Below are positions 29,305-41,654 of a stretch of DNA of 64,000 bases, one piece after another. The stretch's first letter is position 1. Each line of letters starts with the position of its first letter. The stretch lies in the NCBI GenBank assembly GCA_037176885.1, contig JAWWNJ010000017.1, positions 992,001 through 1,056,000 of the forward strand. The letters run 5' to 3'. The stretch is from Favolaschia claudopus. Taxonomy: Eukaryota > Basidiomycota > Agaricomycetes > Agaricales > Mycenaceae. A model generated the notes under the pieces. That model was not told the DNA's origin, did not search any database, and was given only the letters and a program-made list of their open reading frames with translations. The translations under genes and the position numbers were made by a program.

Positions 29305-31794
29305 ATGTCTACCGTAGTCGCTACTCAATCTCAGCCTCGATCCCAGCGCGGCACGGGCAAGCGGGGCAACAATCGCGGCAATAATCGCGGTCGTGGAGGT
29401 TCTCGAGGTGCTGCTAGAGCTGGAACAAATGCCAACGCTGTACAAACCGTCGAGGAGACTGTGCAACCTTCTACGGCGGTGGAAGCCATCCCAGAAGACC
29501 AGGTTGCGACCGAAGATTCAGCTGTCTGCTGGATCTGCGCGGAGCCAATCAAATATTACGCTGTCTCTGAATGCAATCATCGGACTTGCCATGTCTGTTC
29601 TTTGAGGTTGCGGGCTTTGTATAAGAAGAATGATTGCACCTTCTGCAAGGTTGGCTGCGCTTCCAAGACATGCCGATTTTGGGGCTCATTCCACGCGAAC
29701 ACAGGTCCCTCAGCCAGCCGTTGTGTTCACCACCTCCGCCGACGTTCCTTTCGCGTCGTTTGAGATCCAAAATATGCCTTTCAAGGATGCCAAACTCTCA
29801 ATATACTTTGACACGCAGGAGATGATGGAAGAGACCCTCTTGCTCCTTCGCTTCAATTGTCCCGACACAGAATGCGACTACATCGGCAACAGCTGGAGTG
29901 ACTTGAAGCTCCATGTTCGCGCCACGCACGGCCGGCTCATGTGGTATAGTCAATCTCTTCTGTTTAGGCACCAATAACCCGCTAAACAGTGACCTGTGTA
30001 TACGCCATAAAAAGGTCTTCGCTCACGAACACACACTCTACCCACCCAACATATTGCCGATTCATCTTCCGTCGATGCTCTTCAATCAGCGCTCCCACAA
30101 ACCGACAACCAAGGGCAAGGACAAGGACCAGATCGAGGGCGGCGTGCATCCACTCTGCGAATTTTGCCGCGAGTGTTTTTTCGGGGATGACGAGCTGTTC
30201 AAGCATATGCGCGAAACGCACGAGGAGTGCTTCGTCTGTAAACGCAATGACATTCGCGACCAATAGTATGGGTTTCGCTTGATTTATTCCGCCTACTGAC
30301 GTTTGACAACATAGTTTCCTCAACTATGCGGCCCTCGAAGCGCATTTCTCTTCCGCACATCATCCATGTCCGCATGGAGCGTGCCGCGAGCGCAAGTTTG
30401 TTGTTTTCGGAAGCGCTCTCGATTTGCAAGCCCATCTTGTCGAAGAGCACGGCGAGGAGATGGGCAAGGGCGGGCGGCGTGCAGCTCAACGAGTCGAGGC
30501 GGGATGGGATGACATGCGCACCACTGCCGGCGGCCGCGGTCGAGGACGAGATCGTGATAGAGCTACAGATAGAGATAGAGACCGACAACCTCCACCACAA
30601 CCGCCGCCGCAGCCCCAACAACAGCGTCCTCCCGGAGGTGGGCGACGACGAGAGGGTTTTGGTGCTGCGCTCACAGTCGAAGGCGAAACTCCACGCCCTG
30701 TCCCGACGCCTTCCCCACCACCACCGAGCGGGGATGTTGATCCCGCCGTAGCTGCGTAGGTCTCATGTGTTTTTGTATCCCTCTGGCGTTAAATTCTCTT
30801 ACAGTCAGCACGCGGCGTTTCTCTCCCGTCTCGCTTCTCTGGCACCAAATCCGACAACCGCGCTCCCCGCTGCCCGCGCTGCCATTCGCTCCTTCCGTGC
30901 GTCCGAGTCTAGCGCTCGAGACCTCATATCGACGCTATGGAGTGTAGTTGACTCGCGCATGGAGGCCGCCGCCAGCATTGTCAACTCTCTCGTCGACATC
31001 CTTGACGAGAGCGAGCAACGCGATGCCGTTCTCGCAGCTTGGCGGGGGTTCGAAGTTGAGGTATCTATTCGCTATGTTTCTATTACACTCGACATCTACT
31101 GATATCCTTACTTTCTATCTAGCAACGCCGCCAGTTCCCCGAGCTCGTGCCCACCGCAGTGGGTTCTGGCTACGCAGGTATCACAAGCGGACGCGTGCTC
31201 AACGCCAAGCACGCGACAGCGGGACGAGGCGGACGAACGACACAGGTCTGGGATCGCGTCGCACAAGCAGCGTCCTCTTCATCACCCGCTCCTGGCCCAT
31301 CCTCTGCCGCTGTGCGCTTTCCTGCCCTCGTCCCTGGCGCAGCAGCTCCGCCCCCACGCGGAGGAGGCGGACAGCGCAACACCCCATGGGCTGCCTCCTC
31401 CGCCTTCGTACCTCCATCATCAGGCAGCTCGTCCGCACCTGGTCTCACACCGTTCTCTACACATAACCCTGTCGCGCAGGCCGCTGGAAAGGCAGGTAAG
31501 GCGGCGGCCCCACCGAAACTGTCGAGTTCCTTGTTCCCTGAGCTGCCGACGTCAGCGGCGGCGAGGCAGAAGGCACCTGTGAGTGGGAATGTGTCCTTAC
31601 GCAATATACTAGGGACACAGGCGGGCCCTGCGCAGGGTGCCTGGGGCGCAGGGAGTGGCACGCCCAGTCCGAATGAGCAGCCACGTGAGGAGGAGGCTAC
31701 AGCCACGGAGGCGGCTTCGGGTGCGGGAGGAAAGAAGAAGGGTAAGGGGAAAACGAAGCAGACCTTGTTTACCCTTGGGACTTTCCCGTCGTAA
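29305..31794 (+). CDS. HEL2: HEL2/ZNF598-type RING E3 ubiquitin ligase
   Basis: Exons 29305-29649, 29705-29943, 29990-30265, 30315-30755, 30805-31060 and 31123-31794 give 742 residues. The RING finger starts near residue 75: CWICAEPIKYYAVSECNH, RTCHVCSLRLRALY and CTFCK. C2H2-type fingers follow (CPDTECDYIGNSWSDLKLH; CEFCRECFFGDDELFKHM; HPCPHGACRERKFVVFGS). Hel2/ZNF598 ubiquitinates uS10 and other 40S proteins on collided ribosomes, starting ribosome quality control in the cytosol. After the fingers come a Gly/Arg/Asp/Pro tract, a helical block (AAFLSRLASLAPNPTTA) and a low-complexity tail ending in a Lys/Gly-rich stretch and LFTLGTFPS, as in fungal Hel2. The start MSTVVATQS precedes a GN-rich RGG-like region. 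Intact. Confidence 0.9.
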
Positions 31795-32255
31795 AGGATG
31801 CTTTACGTGCTCGGAGCCACCACCGTTTGACCATCTTGTTGTCTTAGATCTCCTTTTGTGGATAGATTTATAGATTGCCTTTGAAACACGTTAACAGATG
31901 ATTGAGCAAGGACGGAAAAACGGTCCAAGCACGTATCCAAGTATGTATTATTGGCGACCAACAGTCGGACCTGGACAAAGCTAGACTGAAGGAGGGCTGT
32001 TCATCTTAGTCGAGAAAGCCTGGCTATTTGTCTCGACCACAGATCATGAGAAGTAAAGAAAGATGTGATATTGCTCTACAGATACAATGGATTATGGTCT
32101 AGATGATGGGACGCTTAAATATTCGATTCCTGGAGCGCCCTTAATATACAGTGTATGTTCCCCTCTTGAATGAATGGCAGGTATATGGTATGGCCAGCAT
32201 CCAACCGTCGATGGCACAGTAAATCCCAAGTAAACAAGATTGGACCGCAAAGCAA
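31795..32255. other. convergent 3' intergenic region
   Basis: 3' ends of HEL2 and the NADPH oxidase converge here. No gene or repeat recognised. Confidence 0.5.
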
Positions 32256-34585
32256 TTAGAAATTTTCTGATTGCGCCAGTGTCGTTAGCTATGGTTACGA
32301 GAAAGATGGAAATGGAAGACCCACCCTTTCCAAAGAAGAAGCGCGTGCCTTCGGGATCGCTATATTTGTTGCAGTTGAGGTGAAGGGCCGTCGCGATTGG
32401 GGTGGGACCGCAGAAGAACTGGAGAAAATCGGTCATGTCAGTTGGGAATGAGCGGGCTCTGCGTGGTAACTTACCACTCCAACGTCGGACTCAGTGTGCT
32501 TCTGTGCGATGGAGGCAAAAATGTTATTCCAATTCGGCCTCCCAAAGTGTGTAGGAGCGCGCAGAGATGTGATGGCGTCTTTCTCGGCACCGACATCGTG
32601 AACCTATAGTATAGAGTTCGTCAGACACCACCACTCTGATAGCAGTGAAACCTGCGTACAATAATGTTGTTCATGTCGTCCTCCTTTATTTTCTGCGTAA
32701 GGTAGATGTTGATCTCAATCCGATTCTGCGTGTCTTGGGTCTCGATGGCGTGAAGGAGAGAGTGGAACCATTCGGCGGTGCCGAAGTCGCGGATGACCCA
32801 GGTGAAATAGACCTGGAAACATTTCAGCGACTTGTTTTGGAATGATTATTGTGAGCACGCACCTTGGACAATCGAGTCGCCTTGGCGCCACTGAAGTTAT
32901 TCATGCGATACCAAATCGTCTTCAAAATCCTACACACGACATAAGCCGAAAATGATGATAGTGTATGACACGAGACGCACGATGCAAAGGGTGTGACACC
33001 AATACCTGCGCCGACCAAGAGCACAGTCTCAAAATTGAGGAACTCCTCGGAACAGGTGCCGAAGGGACCGTCTACCATGATACGAGGGAGAGCGCGGTTG
33101 ACAGGCGGAGCCACAACGGCGCTGCCCTCGGAAGTGGCATCTTTCTTCGACTCGAAGTCGCACCCTACGGCCTTGGCAAGAGCTGTGGTGAAATCGCCTT
33201 CGACACGGATGTGGACGGAGATGTAGTCTTCCTCTGGAGCTCTATATTAACTGTGAGAAAACGCCGAACTGAACGAGAGAGAAGAGACATACGAAGTGAG
33301 CGTGAATGGGTGCCTGCAACTGCAACGTCAGAAAAGTATCTAGACAGGTTTGATAGATCGAGCGTACCACTGGAAATACGAGATCTCGGGGCAATTGATG
33401 AAAATGTATTCTCCGGCTCTCGTCTGAATTGCTTCGTTAACGGCTGAGTAAATGAGTCTGGTAAGAAAACTTTACCTTGGTCTTCTCTTTTTTGATTTGA
33501 AGCTCCATAACTCTCGAAGGGTGCTGAACGACCTTGTGGATGTAGGTAACATGCCTTGAACGAACTTCACGCAGAACACGCTCAGAGATCCAAACGATTC
33601 CGCCGACGATCCAGTAGCGCTGTTGGATAGTGAGCATGGTAGACACGGCGACGTGGGTGAGGGCTCACCCAAAAGACTCCGATGGTTTTGTACGAGCAGA
33701 ACGGCGGTCGGTCGGGCTTGATCATGCAGAACATGCCGTGGAACTGCCACAGGATGAAGAAAGGGATGAAGAGGTGGTGCATGTACCAGAACTTCTCGAA
33801 TCCACCGTTGGGGCGGCGACGGCGTTTCTCCATTGCATACCAGATCATGAGACCGAGGGCAATCCACATCAGCCAGCCAGTCCACAGAGGGCTGTATGCG
33901 AGTCAACATGAAGCGATTACAGGTTGAGTGAAACGACACGTACCCGATGATGAAATTGGCGTAAATGAAGAAAGCCACCTTCTTCCCGGCGGTGTTTGCG
34001 CTCGTATCCGCCATGGTGAGACGGTATAGGTTGACGACGTGCGCCAAAGTGTGGACGAGACTTCCCCAGAAGATAGCCCAGCCAGTTGCTTTGTGTAGAG
34101 AAAGATTTTCGTCAAAAGGAATGACTGATCCGATGGGTGTGCGACGCATGATTGAGATGAAGTTGCGGCAAACAGGGAGGAGGATGAAGATAACGTCGAT
34201 ATGGAGACACACCGCAGCCGAACGAGCAATGACTTGAAACAGAAGGAATGAGAATTGGTAAAGGAAATGTTGCTCAGCCTTTACCGAACGTTGGCCCGAA
34301 GGAAGCTCTTGCCCCATTCAAATTGTCTTTCAGGCTGTAGTGAAGGGCGGCGAGGATGGTGGCAATGACATGCAGACCAATGAAGACTGCATAGAATACA
34401 GATCGTGGACCCTCGTTGATCATCCAGATACTCAATTTTTGGCCCAAGGTTTTGGGAATCTGGGCTTTGACGACAGCAGAGTCATTGGTTTGAACTCTCT
34501 GGAGGCCTTGCAGTCGCCAGCGCTCGGTTTTGTTGCGTTGGAGATGACTGGCGCCCTTGGCTGGGACGTTCACAGTCGGATCCAT
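32256..34585 (-). CDS. noxB: NADPH oxidase NoxB
   Basis: Twelve exons: 34585-34285, 34232-33944, 33891-33669, 33619-33476, 33423-33368, 33313-33293, 33241-32981, 32929-32863, 32812-32660, 32603-32475, 32418-32325, 32266-32256, giving 582 residues. A gp91phox-type flavocytochrome producing superoxide from NADPH across a membrane; fungal NoxB acts in hyphal differentiation with NoxR and Rac. Heme-ligand helices: [20 protein letters not shown] and [23 protein letters not shown] site: [23 protein letters not shown] sites: [14 protein letters not shown] and [12 protein letters not shown]. The C-terminus is the canonical GKENF. The N-terminal block [18 protein letters not shown] with [16 protein letters not shown] favours NoxB over NoxA; no EF-hands, so not NoxC. 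Exon 6 is 21 nt and the last coding exon 11 nt. An upstream ATG at 34609 is possible. Confidence 0.93.
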
Positions 34586-35205
34586 GATGGGGCTCGAAAA
34601 CTGTAACAAAGAAGGAGGGACAGTGGACCGGCCGGCGGGGGGAAGTAGAAGAAAGAGGAGGAAAGAGGGGGAGGGAAACGGGATAGTTTGTGTTGGGTAC
34701 AGTTGGGTACTAGTAGGTATTCAAATAGGCCAGTTCCGCCAAATGCCAGGCCGGTCCAGAACTGAGTCCCATTGCGGTTTCTACGCACTGATGTTCGAGA
34801 CTGATATTACCGACGTCCCAGGCCTCCGAGTCTACGGAAGATCACCTAAAACAATGGCAGAAGCAGACAAAGAGTGCCCGGCCGTCGCAAGAGCACAATC
34901 ATGAATTGCAAAGACGGTGATGTAACGCAACAAGAAGATTCAGATTGAGGTTTGTAGTCGGTTGTGTGTCCAAGCTCAGAACCGATCATTGACGGATTGA
35001 TGAAATCATTGCCGCGGGCAAGGAGGGGGCAAAGGGTCAATATTTTGTTTGCAGGTACAGCAGCTATTCAAGATGCACGGCTGTGAGACCATGGATATCG
35101 GTAGGTCTGAGGGTACAGTCACGAACCTGATTTAGTTTATAGTAGGCGAGATTTGGGCGAGCGATGACCACGAGCGGTGCGTCTCGAAATATAGCTCCAA
35201 AGAAC
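34586..35205. other. intergenic upstream of NoxB
   Basis: No coding signal. Probably the NoxB promoter and leader; a TGTTACAG just before 34585 could be an acceptor of a 5'UTR intron. Confidence 0.4.
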
Positions 35206-35259
35206 TCAGCGATGGATGAAAGGAATCCCATCCAAGCTAGCAATGGACAAAATCCGTAG

Positions 35260-35517
35260 CATCACTTTTTCAAGTACTCGTAACGGGAACCGCGAGAGTA
35301 GAGATCCATCAGGGGTGGAACCAAAATCGACCTCCGGAAGACTGAAATATTTCCGCCAGTATCTGCAGCAGCAGAGTGAGAACGACCAGTGAGAGCGGCA
35401 TAGCCTATATCGGAGATGTGATTTCTTGTCGAGAACAAAGCGAATACTGTTTCTGATAGTCTCTGATAGTCTGGGGTCACGATTCGAAAGAGGCCCAAGT
35501 GCCGGGGAATCATCCAT
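35260..35517 (-). pseudogene. F-box protein, N-terminal relic
   Basis: The minus strand reads MDDSPALGPLSNRDP, then in shifting frames LRY, YAALTGRS and LPEVDF. This parallels the start of the gene at 20110 (MSLPGLGALSNRAPEYQ; LGRLRYAALSRR; LPAVEFVSPDP). At least two frame changes are needed and the body is absent. A short, badly decayed N-terminal copy. Confidence 0.5.
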
Positions 35518-35802
35518 GATCGCGAGCTGTGGGAGAGAGCAATCTGCTCCTTCAAGCTTTCGAATTACCAGTAAAAGCGCATGGGCCCAAGGTATTACTA
35601 GTAGTCGACGGTGGATCAAGTCAACAGCGCATTTGCGCGTGGTGATGGTATGAGGTCAACCATCAAGTGCGGTAAACAACGCGTAAACAGACGAAACTCA
35701 GCCTGGAAGATGTAAGGGTCATGCGCGTGCCACCATTTGCAAAGTACCAAACGTGGATATGGAGCCAGAAAATATCAGAGATTGCATAAGATATAATTAC
35801 AG

Positions 35803-37218
35803 CTACAAGATTCCGCGAAGATTTCCCACTTGCTGATCCTCTAAATTGTCAGGCATTCGAACCTTACCATCCAAGCCTTGTTCCAACAGCTCATTCAATA
35901 CCAGAAGATCGGTAGCATGGGTATCTGTAGAAAATACAACATCGATATGCTGCAACCGCGCAATCCGTGCGGGCGCTTGAAGATGACCCTTCCACCGCGA
36001 CTGGACCATTTTTCCAAGCTCGCCATCAGTGGCGAATGCACCCACTTGCAGCACCAGCGACTCCAGCTGCGAGCAAAGAACGGGACTCTCTGGCCGGTAG
36101 GACAGCGCGTGGAGCATAGAATCCCTGATGCCAACTGGAGTCCCTGGGTGGTCGGACGTGATCCTCAAGTCTGTCAACGAGTCCGACAGATGCATGAGCA
36201 GTTCAATGAGGCCTGTTTCACCCAGCCGCGAGACAAACATGTCCCGCAAGGTCAGGGATTCGATAGAGCAGCCGGAACGACGGAGGAAGTCCATGAACTG
36301 TGGGCGGGTCCATCGCATCTGCATAGACCGTGTCCCGAGCTCGAGTTTGGTTAAATTGGGGGTGATAAGGGGGTTGAATATTTTGCCAAACCATACTTGA
36401 GACGCCAAACCCAGCTTTTTCAGGCGCGGTAATACTGGGGAAAGTTCGGCGTCGGAGGCAGGGGTCACATCTAGGGCAACAGAACGGATATTGAGCAGAT
36501 GGCATTCAATCAGGTTGCAGGCGGATTGCAAGATAAAAAGACAGGCGAAGTCCGACAGCCCACTTTCCAAGTGAACATAGGTTAATTGCTCCCATGGTAC
36601 GTGGAGGAGAAACGAAGAAGGGAATTGGCCATGATGGCTAACGAAGCTGGTGAGCACCGGGGCAGAGAGAACTCCGTCAAGCCAAGGCACGGTGAGGGAA
36701 CCCAGTAAACGCGACCACGAGAATGGGTAGATCTCGAAACGTTCTAGCTGAGGCGCGCCCTGCTCCGTTAAAGATGGTGGATAATGTCTAGGAGGCGCAT
36801 GCTGACTGAAATCAAACAAGATGTCGCGCCAGCGATATATGTTGAGCAAGAAAAGTTCCAAGACACGCGAAACACCGGTTGGACCTTCCTGTCCGTCGTC
36901 TATAGTTTGTTTCTCCAAAGCCCGAGAAGTCGTGTCTGGGCGTTGGCAAACCAAAGACAAAGATAACGGGTGGCTACCCGAATGCTCCATCCACTTTTCG
37001 ACAACACGTACGGGCGGCTCTGATTCTGCGTGACTGGCCACAACTCTCAGTTTTGACCAGAGTGGAGGAAAGCCTCGCGCAATTTTGTCCCAACGTTTGC
37101 AAGTTCGGGTGAGAAGTAGAGGAGTGTCGAGAGGCAACATGGAGCGAAAATCTATCTCGTTGTGACACTCGAGAAATATGAGCTCGAGGAGCTCGGGCGG
37201 AAAGTCGCGGATGGACAT
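35803..37218 (-). CDS. F-box/LRR-like protein
   Basis: Intronless, 471 residues. F-box at the very N-terminus: FPPELLELIFLECHNEIDFR, then LLLTRTCKRWDKIARGFPPLWSKL. The remainder is a leucine-rich region with blocks such as VPWEQLTYVHLESGLSDFAC, LKKLGLASQVWFGKIF and SIESLTLRDMF. Presumed SCF ubiquitin-ligase adaptor with unknown substrate. It differs from the 20110 family (no LRWRWDAVG signature) and from the neighbour at 37541. Start chosen at the ATG giving MSIRDFPPELLELIF; an in-frame upstream ATG is not seen close by. Confidence 0.82.
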   Translation of the reverse strand: MSIRDFPPELLELIFLECHNEIDFRSMLPLDTPLLLTRTCKRWDKIARGFPPLWSKLRVVASHAESEPPVRVVEKWMEHSGSHPLSLSLVCQRPDTTSRALEKQTIDDGQEGPTGVSRVLELFLLNIYRWRDILFDFSQHAPPRHYPPSLTEQGAPQLERFEIYPFSWSRLLGSLTVPWLDGVLSAPVLTSFVSHHGQFPSSFLLHVPWEQLTYVHLESGLSDFACLFILQSACNLIECHLLNIRSVALDVTPASDAELSPVLPRLKKLGLASQVWFGKIFNPLITPNLTKLELGTRSMQMRWTRPQFMDFLRRSGCSIESLTLRDMFVSRLGETGLIELLMHLSDSLTDLRITSDHPGTPVGIRDSMLHALSYRPESPVLCSQLESLVLQVGAFATDGELGKMVQSRWKGHLQAPARIARLQHIDVVFSTDTHATDLLVLNELLEQGLDGKVRMPDNLEDQQVGNLRGIL

Positions 37219-37540
37219 GGGGAACGGACAAGAGACTTGAACGCAGGAGCAGGCGGAAGTAATGGGTTGGAAGGCAGGGTGGACGTAGTCTTGGTCTAGG
37301 TAGACCGTTGAATTTGAAGTCGTTTGGAACGCGGGCGCGGGAAAAGCTAATTAGTAATCAGTACCGGTAACTCAGAACCCTCCGAGTCGCGGTCGCGCGC
37401 AACGCGCTTGGACTGGATGTATCGTCAAAGATCGTGGTTTGAAACAAGATGGAGATGTAAGTCCCATGATCATAGGGCCCAGGTTTAGAGTAAAACAGTA
37501 TATGTATACGGGTTTGAAAAAACACCACAAGGAGATAATC
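37219..37540. other. intergenic, no feature seen
   Basis: Between two minus-strand F-box genes. No signal noticed. Confidence 0.45.
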
Positions 37541-39584
37541 CTAAATCCCAAGACAGCTTGCCGCCAGCGTGCTACAGAAGTGGCCTTCCTCGATATCATT
37601 ACTTGCCTCCTTGGGAGATCGGGCAAAAATTTTACAGTCGCGCCCCCATCCCAATGACGCCGACTCGTCAAAATCTTCAACGTTGTGTTTGTGCGCCTTT
37701 TCCGTGTGATGCCAGCGGAAGCACGCGTCTTGGTGATCCTCCAGTGCATGGATATTCTGGTCGTAAAGAGTAAACTCTCGTATCCGCGAGACAGTTCCGC
37801 ACTCCGCCCGCGCGCGGATTAGCCTGGCGACTTCGTGGCAAATGCCATGCCTGTCAAACCCGCTAGACTTCTCTGGATCCCACCCAAATCGTATCACCTC
37901 CAAATTCGCCCCAAGAGGTTGCCGATTCCCGTCTTCTACGGTGGTCAAAAGAGTCTCCAAATCGCAGAGACGATGACCCCTTTGGAAGAGGAAGAATTCG
38001 GTAAGGAGAGGTGAACCCCTCAATATGGCCGTCTTGTCGACCGGGTGTATTAGGTCATAGATTTCCAGTCGAAGGATCTTCAGATGCGACAGCGACGAGG
38101 GTAGAGCGAGGTATGATGGGACAGGGTTCGCTGAATTCCGGTGGATGTAAACCAGAGTTTCGAGAACCGGTGTGTCGAGGTAGGCCAGTAAGAGGGCTTG
38201 TGTGCCTTGGCAGCTCAACCAGACATGCCTCAATACGGGAAGTCGCATCGGACGCGGCTGAAGTGGCTCCTGGGCGAATTTCAGACACAAATGCGTGACA
38301 GAGACCAAGCGTGCATAGTGAGCGCATCGGTCCTGAGAGTCGGGCCACAGGCAGTTGGCCTCGCTATAATGCACCAGCTGCTCCCATGGAATGGCGCGAA
38401 CACTGTTCCTGGTGAGTTCCACTTCATCGAGGCGTAGGCGTGTCAGGGAAGGAGGACAAGTCAGGCTGTCCAATCTATGCGTCGTCAAAAGGCGAGAGAA
38501 GTCGAGAGCAAGGCTGCGCAGGCGCCACTCAGAGTCTGCGAAGGATCGAAAAAAGTTGGCGAGGTGCCATTCCGGAATGTCGGCGAGCTCGAGGTGGGCC
38601 CAACGATGAGAGTATCGTTGAATCAGCTTATAGAGGGGAACCGTATGATCATCATCATAATATGCCACCCGAACAACCATTGCGCCATCCCGGACTCGCT
38701 CGAGGCACTCCTCAACCCATTCGAGTCTGGGCTGCATACAGTCTCTCAGCGCTGTCGCATACTCTTCCAGCTGGCTATGGGAGACATTCTCCATCTCGTC
38801 CTCATCGGGACGCAGGGGTCGACACTCCTCTCTATGGTGTGAAGAGGTGGGCTGCGTCATGTCGGTCAAGGACCACAATGGACGCATCCCAAGCGCGATT
38901 TTTCTCCACCGACTACAGATCTGACCTAAAAACCAAGGAATCTCGGTCCTAGGTGGCGGTGGGTTGAGAAGCTCCATATATTGGCTGCGAGCCTCGAGCC
39001 GGTGGTTGTTCTTGAGCGTCGGAGCCAGGTAGTTGAAGATCTCGCGTATGATCTCCGGTGGCAGCTGGCGAATGGGGGACAGAACTCCACTGCACTTGCG
39101 CCTGAGGTCGGAGAGCTCATTGAGATTTTCGATGAGCCGAGCGCGATAACGAAGCGTTTCCTTGACTTCCAATTTGAGACGCAATAGTAGCGGCTCGAGT
39201 ATATCGAGCTGCTTCTCCGTCTCTGAGATGAGGGTATCTTGTTCGGCAGCAAAATTTTTGACAGTGGCAATTTGAGCGTCTCGAAGCAGATCGTTCGAGT
39301 CGAAAAGAGGCTGGAGTTCTCGACAAAGCTTGCGATTAGCAGGGATCTGGTATGAAGGCGAATCAGATACAAGCGTTCATTCCGGTTGCACGCTGAGATT
39401 TACTTACAATCAAGTAACCATCTAGTTGTGTTATCAAACCCGGGATATCCTGCAGGCCGTTGCGGACGGCCTTGGAGATTGGGTCGCAGTTCTCTGGCTC
39501 CATCAAGCGGTCCCAGAGTGAGTCGTCCCTGATCATGTTGGTAGAGTTGTGAAGAGTGTTTGAGGTTGTTTGTAGGTTGGCCAT
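37541..39584 (-). CDS. F-box protein with N-terminal coiled coil
   Basis: Exons 39584-39408 and 39346-37541 give 660 residues. After MANLQTTSNTLHNSTN a helical, probably coiled-coil stretch (AAEQDTLISETEKQLDILEP; RLIENLNELSDLRRKC) precedes the F-box IRQLPPEIIREIFNYLAP and WFLGQICSRWRKIALGMRPL. The following 450 residues are leucine-rich with WEQLVHYSEANCLW and LSHLKILRLEIYDLIH. A heptad-like helix directly before an F-box is a common architecture in mushroom F-box proteins. An additional 5' exon is possible: DALILCGITQDEFARDND is open upstream of the ATG and can be spliced (39637 to 39704) to SANSIVRDPKFHQISYDSLH, but no start codon was found for it. Confidence 0.78.
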
Positions 39585-39914
39585 ATCATTGTCTCGTGCG
39601 AATTCGTCCTGCGTGATTCCACAGAGTATCAAAGCGTCTGACAAAAAGAATCCGAGAAATGTCAAAGCCAAAGCGATATACTTGAGGAAATTGTGATACT
39701 CACCACCATGAAGACTGTCATACGAGATTTGATGAAACTTCGGGTCACGGACGATACTGTTGGCTGAATCGAAGATTGTTCAGGAGAGAGATATCCACGG
39801 TCTATACTATTAATAGTAAGACGGTCAGTTGCAAGATCAAACGAGAAACGCCGAGAATGAAAGCTTTGGAGGAGAACAAAAGGTTATGGCATTTTACGTT
39901 CAACCTGATGTACA
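39585..39914. other. intergenic, possible extra 5' exon of the F-box gene
   Basis: Contains the candidate upstream exon ending at 39704 on the minus strand (donor GTGAGT) and the candidate 66-nt intron. Otherwise nothing recognised. Confidence 0.35.
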
Positions 39915-40965
39915 TTAAGCCGCTCCTGCACGGAAAGCAGCCAGCTGGATCTTATACGCCTCCGTAATCATATCCTGCACACATCGAATCAGCCCACAAA
40001 ATTCGACCTTCACAGGCATCGAGAACAATTCAAAGCGCACCTCATCATACGTCTTCTTCCAACTCTCCCTCGCCTTCACCGCCTCAAACTGCTTCAACAA
40101 CCTCACAAACTTCCCACTATCATGCAAATACGCATACGCCTTCCTCCCCTCCCCCTCCTCAAACGCCCCCAAATCCATCTTCATCCAAATCAACATCCTT
40201 GCAAACAGCGTCGCAACCGCCACATCCGCCAACGTAAACTCCTCCCCGCTCCCAACCGCAAAGCCCGCCGTATTCTCCGCAGACGGCAGCATATTCTGCA
40301 ACCACTCCAAGGCGGTGTAGAGCTCCTCGAAGGGCTTGCCGTGGATGAGGACACCCGCGTACGCGGCGACGTACTTGGTCATGACGGCGTCCATGAATTG
40401 GCGCATCTTGGCGCGGTGGACGGGGTCGGAGGGGATGAGGTTGCATGCGGGGTAGAGGTCTGCGATGAATTCGCTGATGATGAGCGATTCGCCGATCTTG
40501 ATGGAGTCGGGGGAGGGCTGGTTGGGGCTGACTTTCGGCCCGCCGTAGGCTGGGCAGCGTTGTCAGATATTACTGTACTTATTTGCTACGCAGGTAATTC
40601 CGACATACTGATAGCGGGAACCTGCCAACAACAGGGAAGCTTTCAATGCACGCCGCAGAGAGTCGGTCAGAATACGCACCAAACCTGCGGGATTCACTTT
40701 CTCAGTGAACCACTTTGGCTTGTTGGGCCCAATTTCAATCTCGTAGCGCGTGTGGTTTGTTACATTGGCCTCCGCCAACACGATCTCAACCTGCAAAAGA
40801 TTCTTCAGAGCCTTGGAAACAAGCCAGCGTAGGATGTACTCTGTGCGCAGCAGGGCAAATCTGATTCTATGAGAGGAAGAGAAATTTCAAATCAGTTTGA
40901 GGTTTCGACAAAGGAGCGAGGAACCTTTCTACCTGAGCCAAGTAGAGAGTAATTTGCTGAGCCAT
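39915..40965 (-). CDS. glutathione S-transferase
   Basis: Exons 40965-40933, 40860-40840, 40790-40680, 40621-40609 and 40549-39915 give 270 residues. Thioredoxin-like N-terminal domain: MAQQITLYLAQ, ICPAAHR (candidate active-site segment), VEIVLAEANVTNHTRYEIEI, VNPAGLVPAITYGGP and the glutathione-binding IKIGESLIISEFIADLYP. The C-terminal helical domain contains FTLADVAVATLFARML. It conjugates glutathione to electrophiles or acts as a thiol transferase; the ICP-type motif with cysteine suggests an omega-like class. Exon 2 is 21 nt (ICPAAHR alone) and exon 4 only 13 nt (VPAI plus one base), both bounded by good GT-AG sites. Intact. Confidence 0.87.
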
Positions 40966-41654
40966 GGCGCACGTAAACACAGTCGGAGGTAGTCTCGCTA
41001 CTCAATTTTCCGCCGAGTGGATGAGAAAGTCGTTCTCAAAGATCTACAGAGGAACTTGTTCCGTTGGCCTCCGTTTTGTTGCAAATCCATATGTGTATTA
41101 AGGACTCCTTAAAGGAGCGCGGGCGTACAAGAAAGGCAGACAAACTGGTAGTCCGCCGGCGCGCCCGCCGGCGAATGCGCTGGGAGCACCATGACGGAGA
41201 ACAACAACAAAAGGTTAACCAATTTGAAGATTGACAAGCGCCATCCTAGTGCCATCCATTGATACACTCAACTTGGGCGCTACCGAAATCAAGCACAAAA
41301 ACACATTTATTACGCCTTCCCCCTCTATCCTAATAGCTACAAAAATTCGACCTCTATAATACAAGCAACTCGTACGCGTTATGTTATTAATTCTACAGCG
41401 CCGACCGACACGGTCGTCGATTATCAGGTAAGTATCATACAGTATGAGCAAAAGCAAGAAGTCCATGGCCAAGGCGTTAGGAGCGTCGTAGCAAGCAAGC
41501 ATAGCAAGCCAAGTCCGTTTGTTAGTTCGTTTGTACAGAAGCGTGAGGTGAGGAGGGCGGACGAGCGGCGCAGCCGGGTCCGCGGTTCGTTTTCGTTTTC
41601 GTTAAAGAATTTGTTCTTCCCTTCCATCATCCATCCATCCAATCCAGAGAGAAC
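40966..41654. other. intergenic
   Basis: Promoter side of the GST gene and 3' side of the next gene. A CGCCGGCG octamer occurs twice near 41155-41173 around CGCC. No gene recognised. Confidence 0.45.

Noticed and set aside
31170..31706. 178-codon minus-strand open frame
   Set aside because: Antisense shadow of the GC-rich last exon of HEL2.
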